Positions 4,853 to 5,217 of a stretch of 5,217 nucleotides of DNA are shown piece by piece. Made by a program: the position numbers and the translations under genes. This stretch comes from an uncultured Bacillota bacterium (GTDB taxonomy: Bacteria; Bacillota; Clostridia; Peptostreptococcales; Anaerovoracaceae). The stretch spans positions 1 to 5,217 of the forward strand of contig CAUDEQ010000095.1 of assembly GCA_958448635.1 (NCBI GenBank), read 5' to 3'. Position 1 is the stretch's first letter; the number at the start of each line of letters is the position of its first letter. The notes under the pieces are model-generated. The model had not been told where the DNA came from, made no database searches, and saw nothing but the letters and a program-made list of their open reading frames with translations.

Positions 4853-5149
4853 TTAAAATTCCATTGATTTACCGTTTTCAGGAACTGATAAATTTTTTAT
4901 ATGCCTATCCTCTGCAAGCCTCTTCATACCTTCCCGCATGATCAGCGAGTGATTGACGCTGTCCAGATGTGTCGCAACGATATCGGCATTCTCTGCCAGC
5001 TCCGATACCTTAATCACATCTTCAGCGCCCATAATCAGACGTCCCAATGGGTATGCGAATTTGATACTATAATCGACTTTTCCGGCGGCAATACGGTTTG
5101 AAGTCAATGACATGCTCCGCATACTTGAACGTATGATTATGCCGCCCAA
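4853..5149 (-). pseudogene. C-terminal remnant of an MBL-fold metallo-hydrolase
   Basis: The last 65-70 residues match, from memory, the C-terminal end of UlaG-like metallo-beta-lactamase-fold hydrolases (COG2220 type): PLGRLIMGAEDVIKV, then IVATHLDSVNHSLIMRE with two conserved-looking histidines, then NLSVPENGKSMEF. Intact members are well over 200 residues, and the N-terminal metal-binding HxHxDH region is absent. The frame extends upstream only to a TGA near 5190, through AT-rich sequence unlike coding DNA. The leftmost start (TTG at 5149) has no SD, and the internal ATGs have only a GGAG one base away. The piece downstream of about 5060 reads as real protein; between 5060 and 5149 it does not. 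I therefore call it a 5'-deleted fragment. A short functional orphan protein is possible but less likely. Confidence 0.6.
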
Positions 5150-5156
5150 AAATAAA

Positions 5157-5185
5157 TTTATTAAATTTTGATTTATTTTAATAAA
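5157..5185. repeat. AT-rich inverted repeat near the right edge
   Basis: TTTATTAAA (5157-5165) and TTTAATAAA (5177-5185) are perfect nine-base inverted arms around an 11-base spacer. The left arm overlaps the 12-base palindrome AATAAATTTATT (5151-5162). The stretch marks the break between the MBL remnant and non-coding DNA. It may be an operator or simply low-complexity AT-rich DNA. Confidence 0.4.
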
Positions 5186-5217
5186 GAAGGCTCACGATGT
5201 GATATTATATATAGGTA

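Overview
The window looks like chromosomal DNA of a low-to-moderate-GC Gram-positive anaerobe of the class Clostridia. The evidence is strong AAGGAG-type Shine-Dalgarno (SD) sites before almost every gene, a YtvI-like AI-2E-family membrane protein of the type found in endospore formers, and a short divergent MoaE-like protein of a kind I associate from memory with Clostridia. No genus can be named from the sequence. No phage, plasmid, IS transposase, rRNA, tRNA or CRISPR array is visible.

Layout, left to right. (1) Positions 32-60 hold a good promoter for a small plus-strand gene of unknown function (130-426), which ends at an intrinsic terminator (465-490). (2) Everything else that is clearly coding lies on the minus strand. 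Read in transcription order, the rightmost item is an eroded C-terminal piece of a metallo-beta-lactamase-fold hydrolase (4853 to about 5060, open frame to 5149). (3) Next is a strong promoter (4797-4825) driving an apparent operon: a Bcp/PrxQ peroxiredoxin (4188-4655), the peroxide-stress protein YaaA (3391-4170) and a MoaE-like protein (2941-3330). It is closed by a terminator at 2897-2919. (4) A gene-free stretch of about 490 bases (2405-2896) follows. It contains a promoter for the next operon and, unusually, three related 37-base inverted-repeat units plus other hairpins. (5) A second operon has the YtvI-like membrane protein (1316-2404) and a nitroreductase-family flavoprotein (590-1249), ending at a hairpin (507-532) that faces the terminator of the plus-strand gene.

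Functionally, the bcp-yaaA pair makes a coherent oxidative-stress unit: Bcp reduces hydroperoxides, and YaaA limits free iron and the damage that follows peroxide exposure. The MoaE-like protein travels with them without moaD or other molybdopterin genes. It lacks one of the two catalytic lysines of true MoaE, so its family name should not be read as its function. The most unusual material is non-coding: the 37-base inverted-repeat family in 2594-2840, the 15-base tandem duplication that covers the bcp SD site, and palindromes overlapping two of the promoters.
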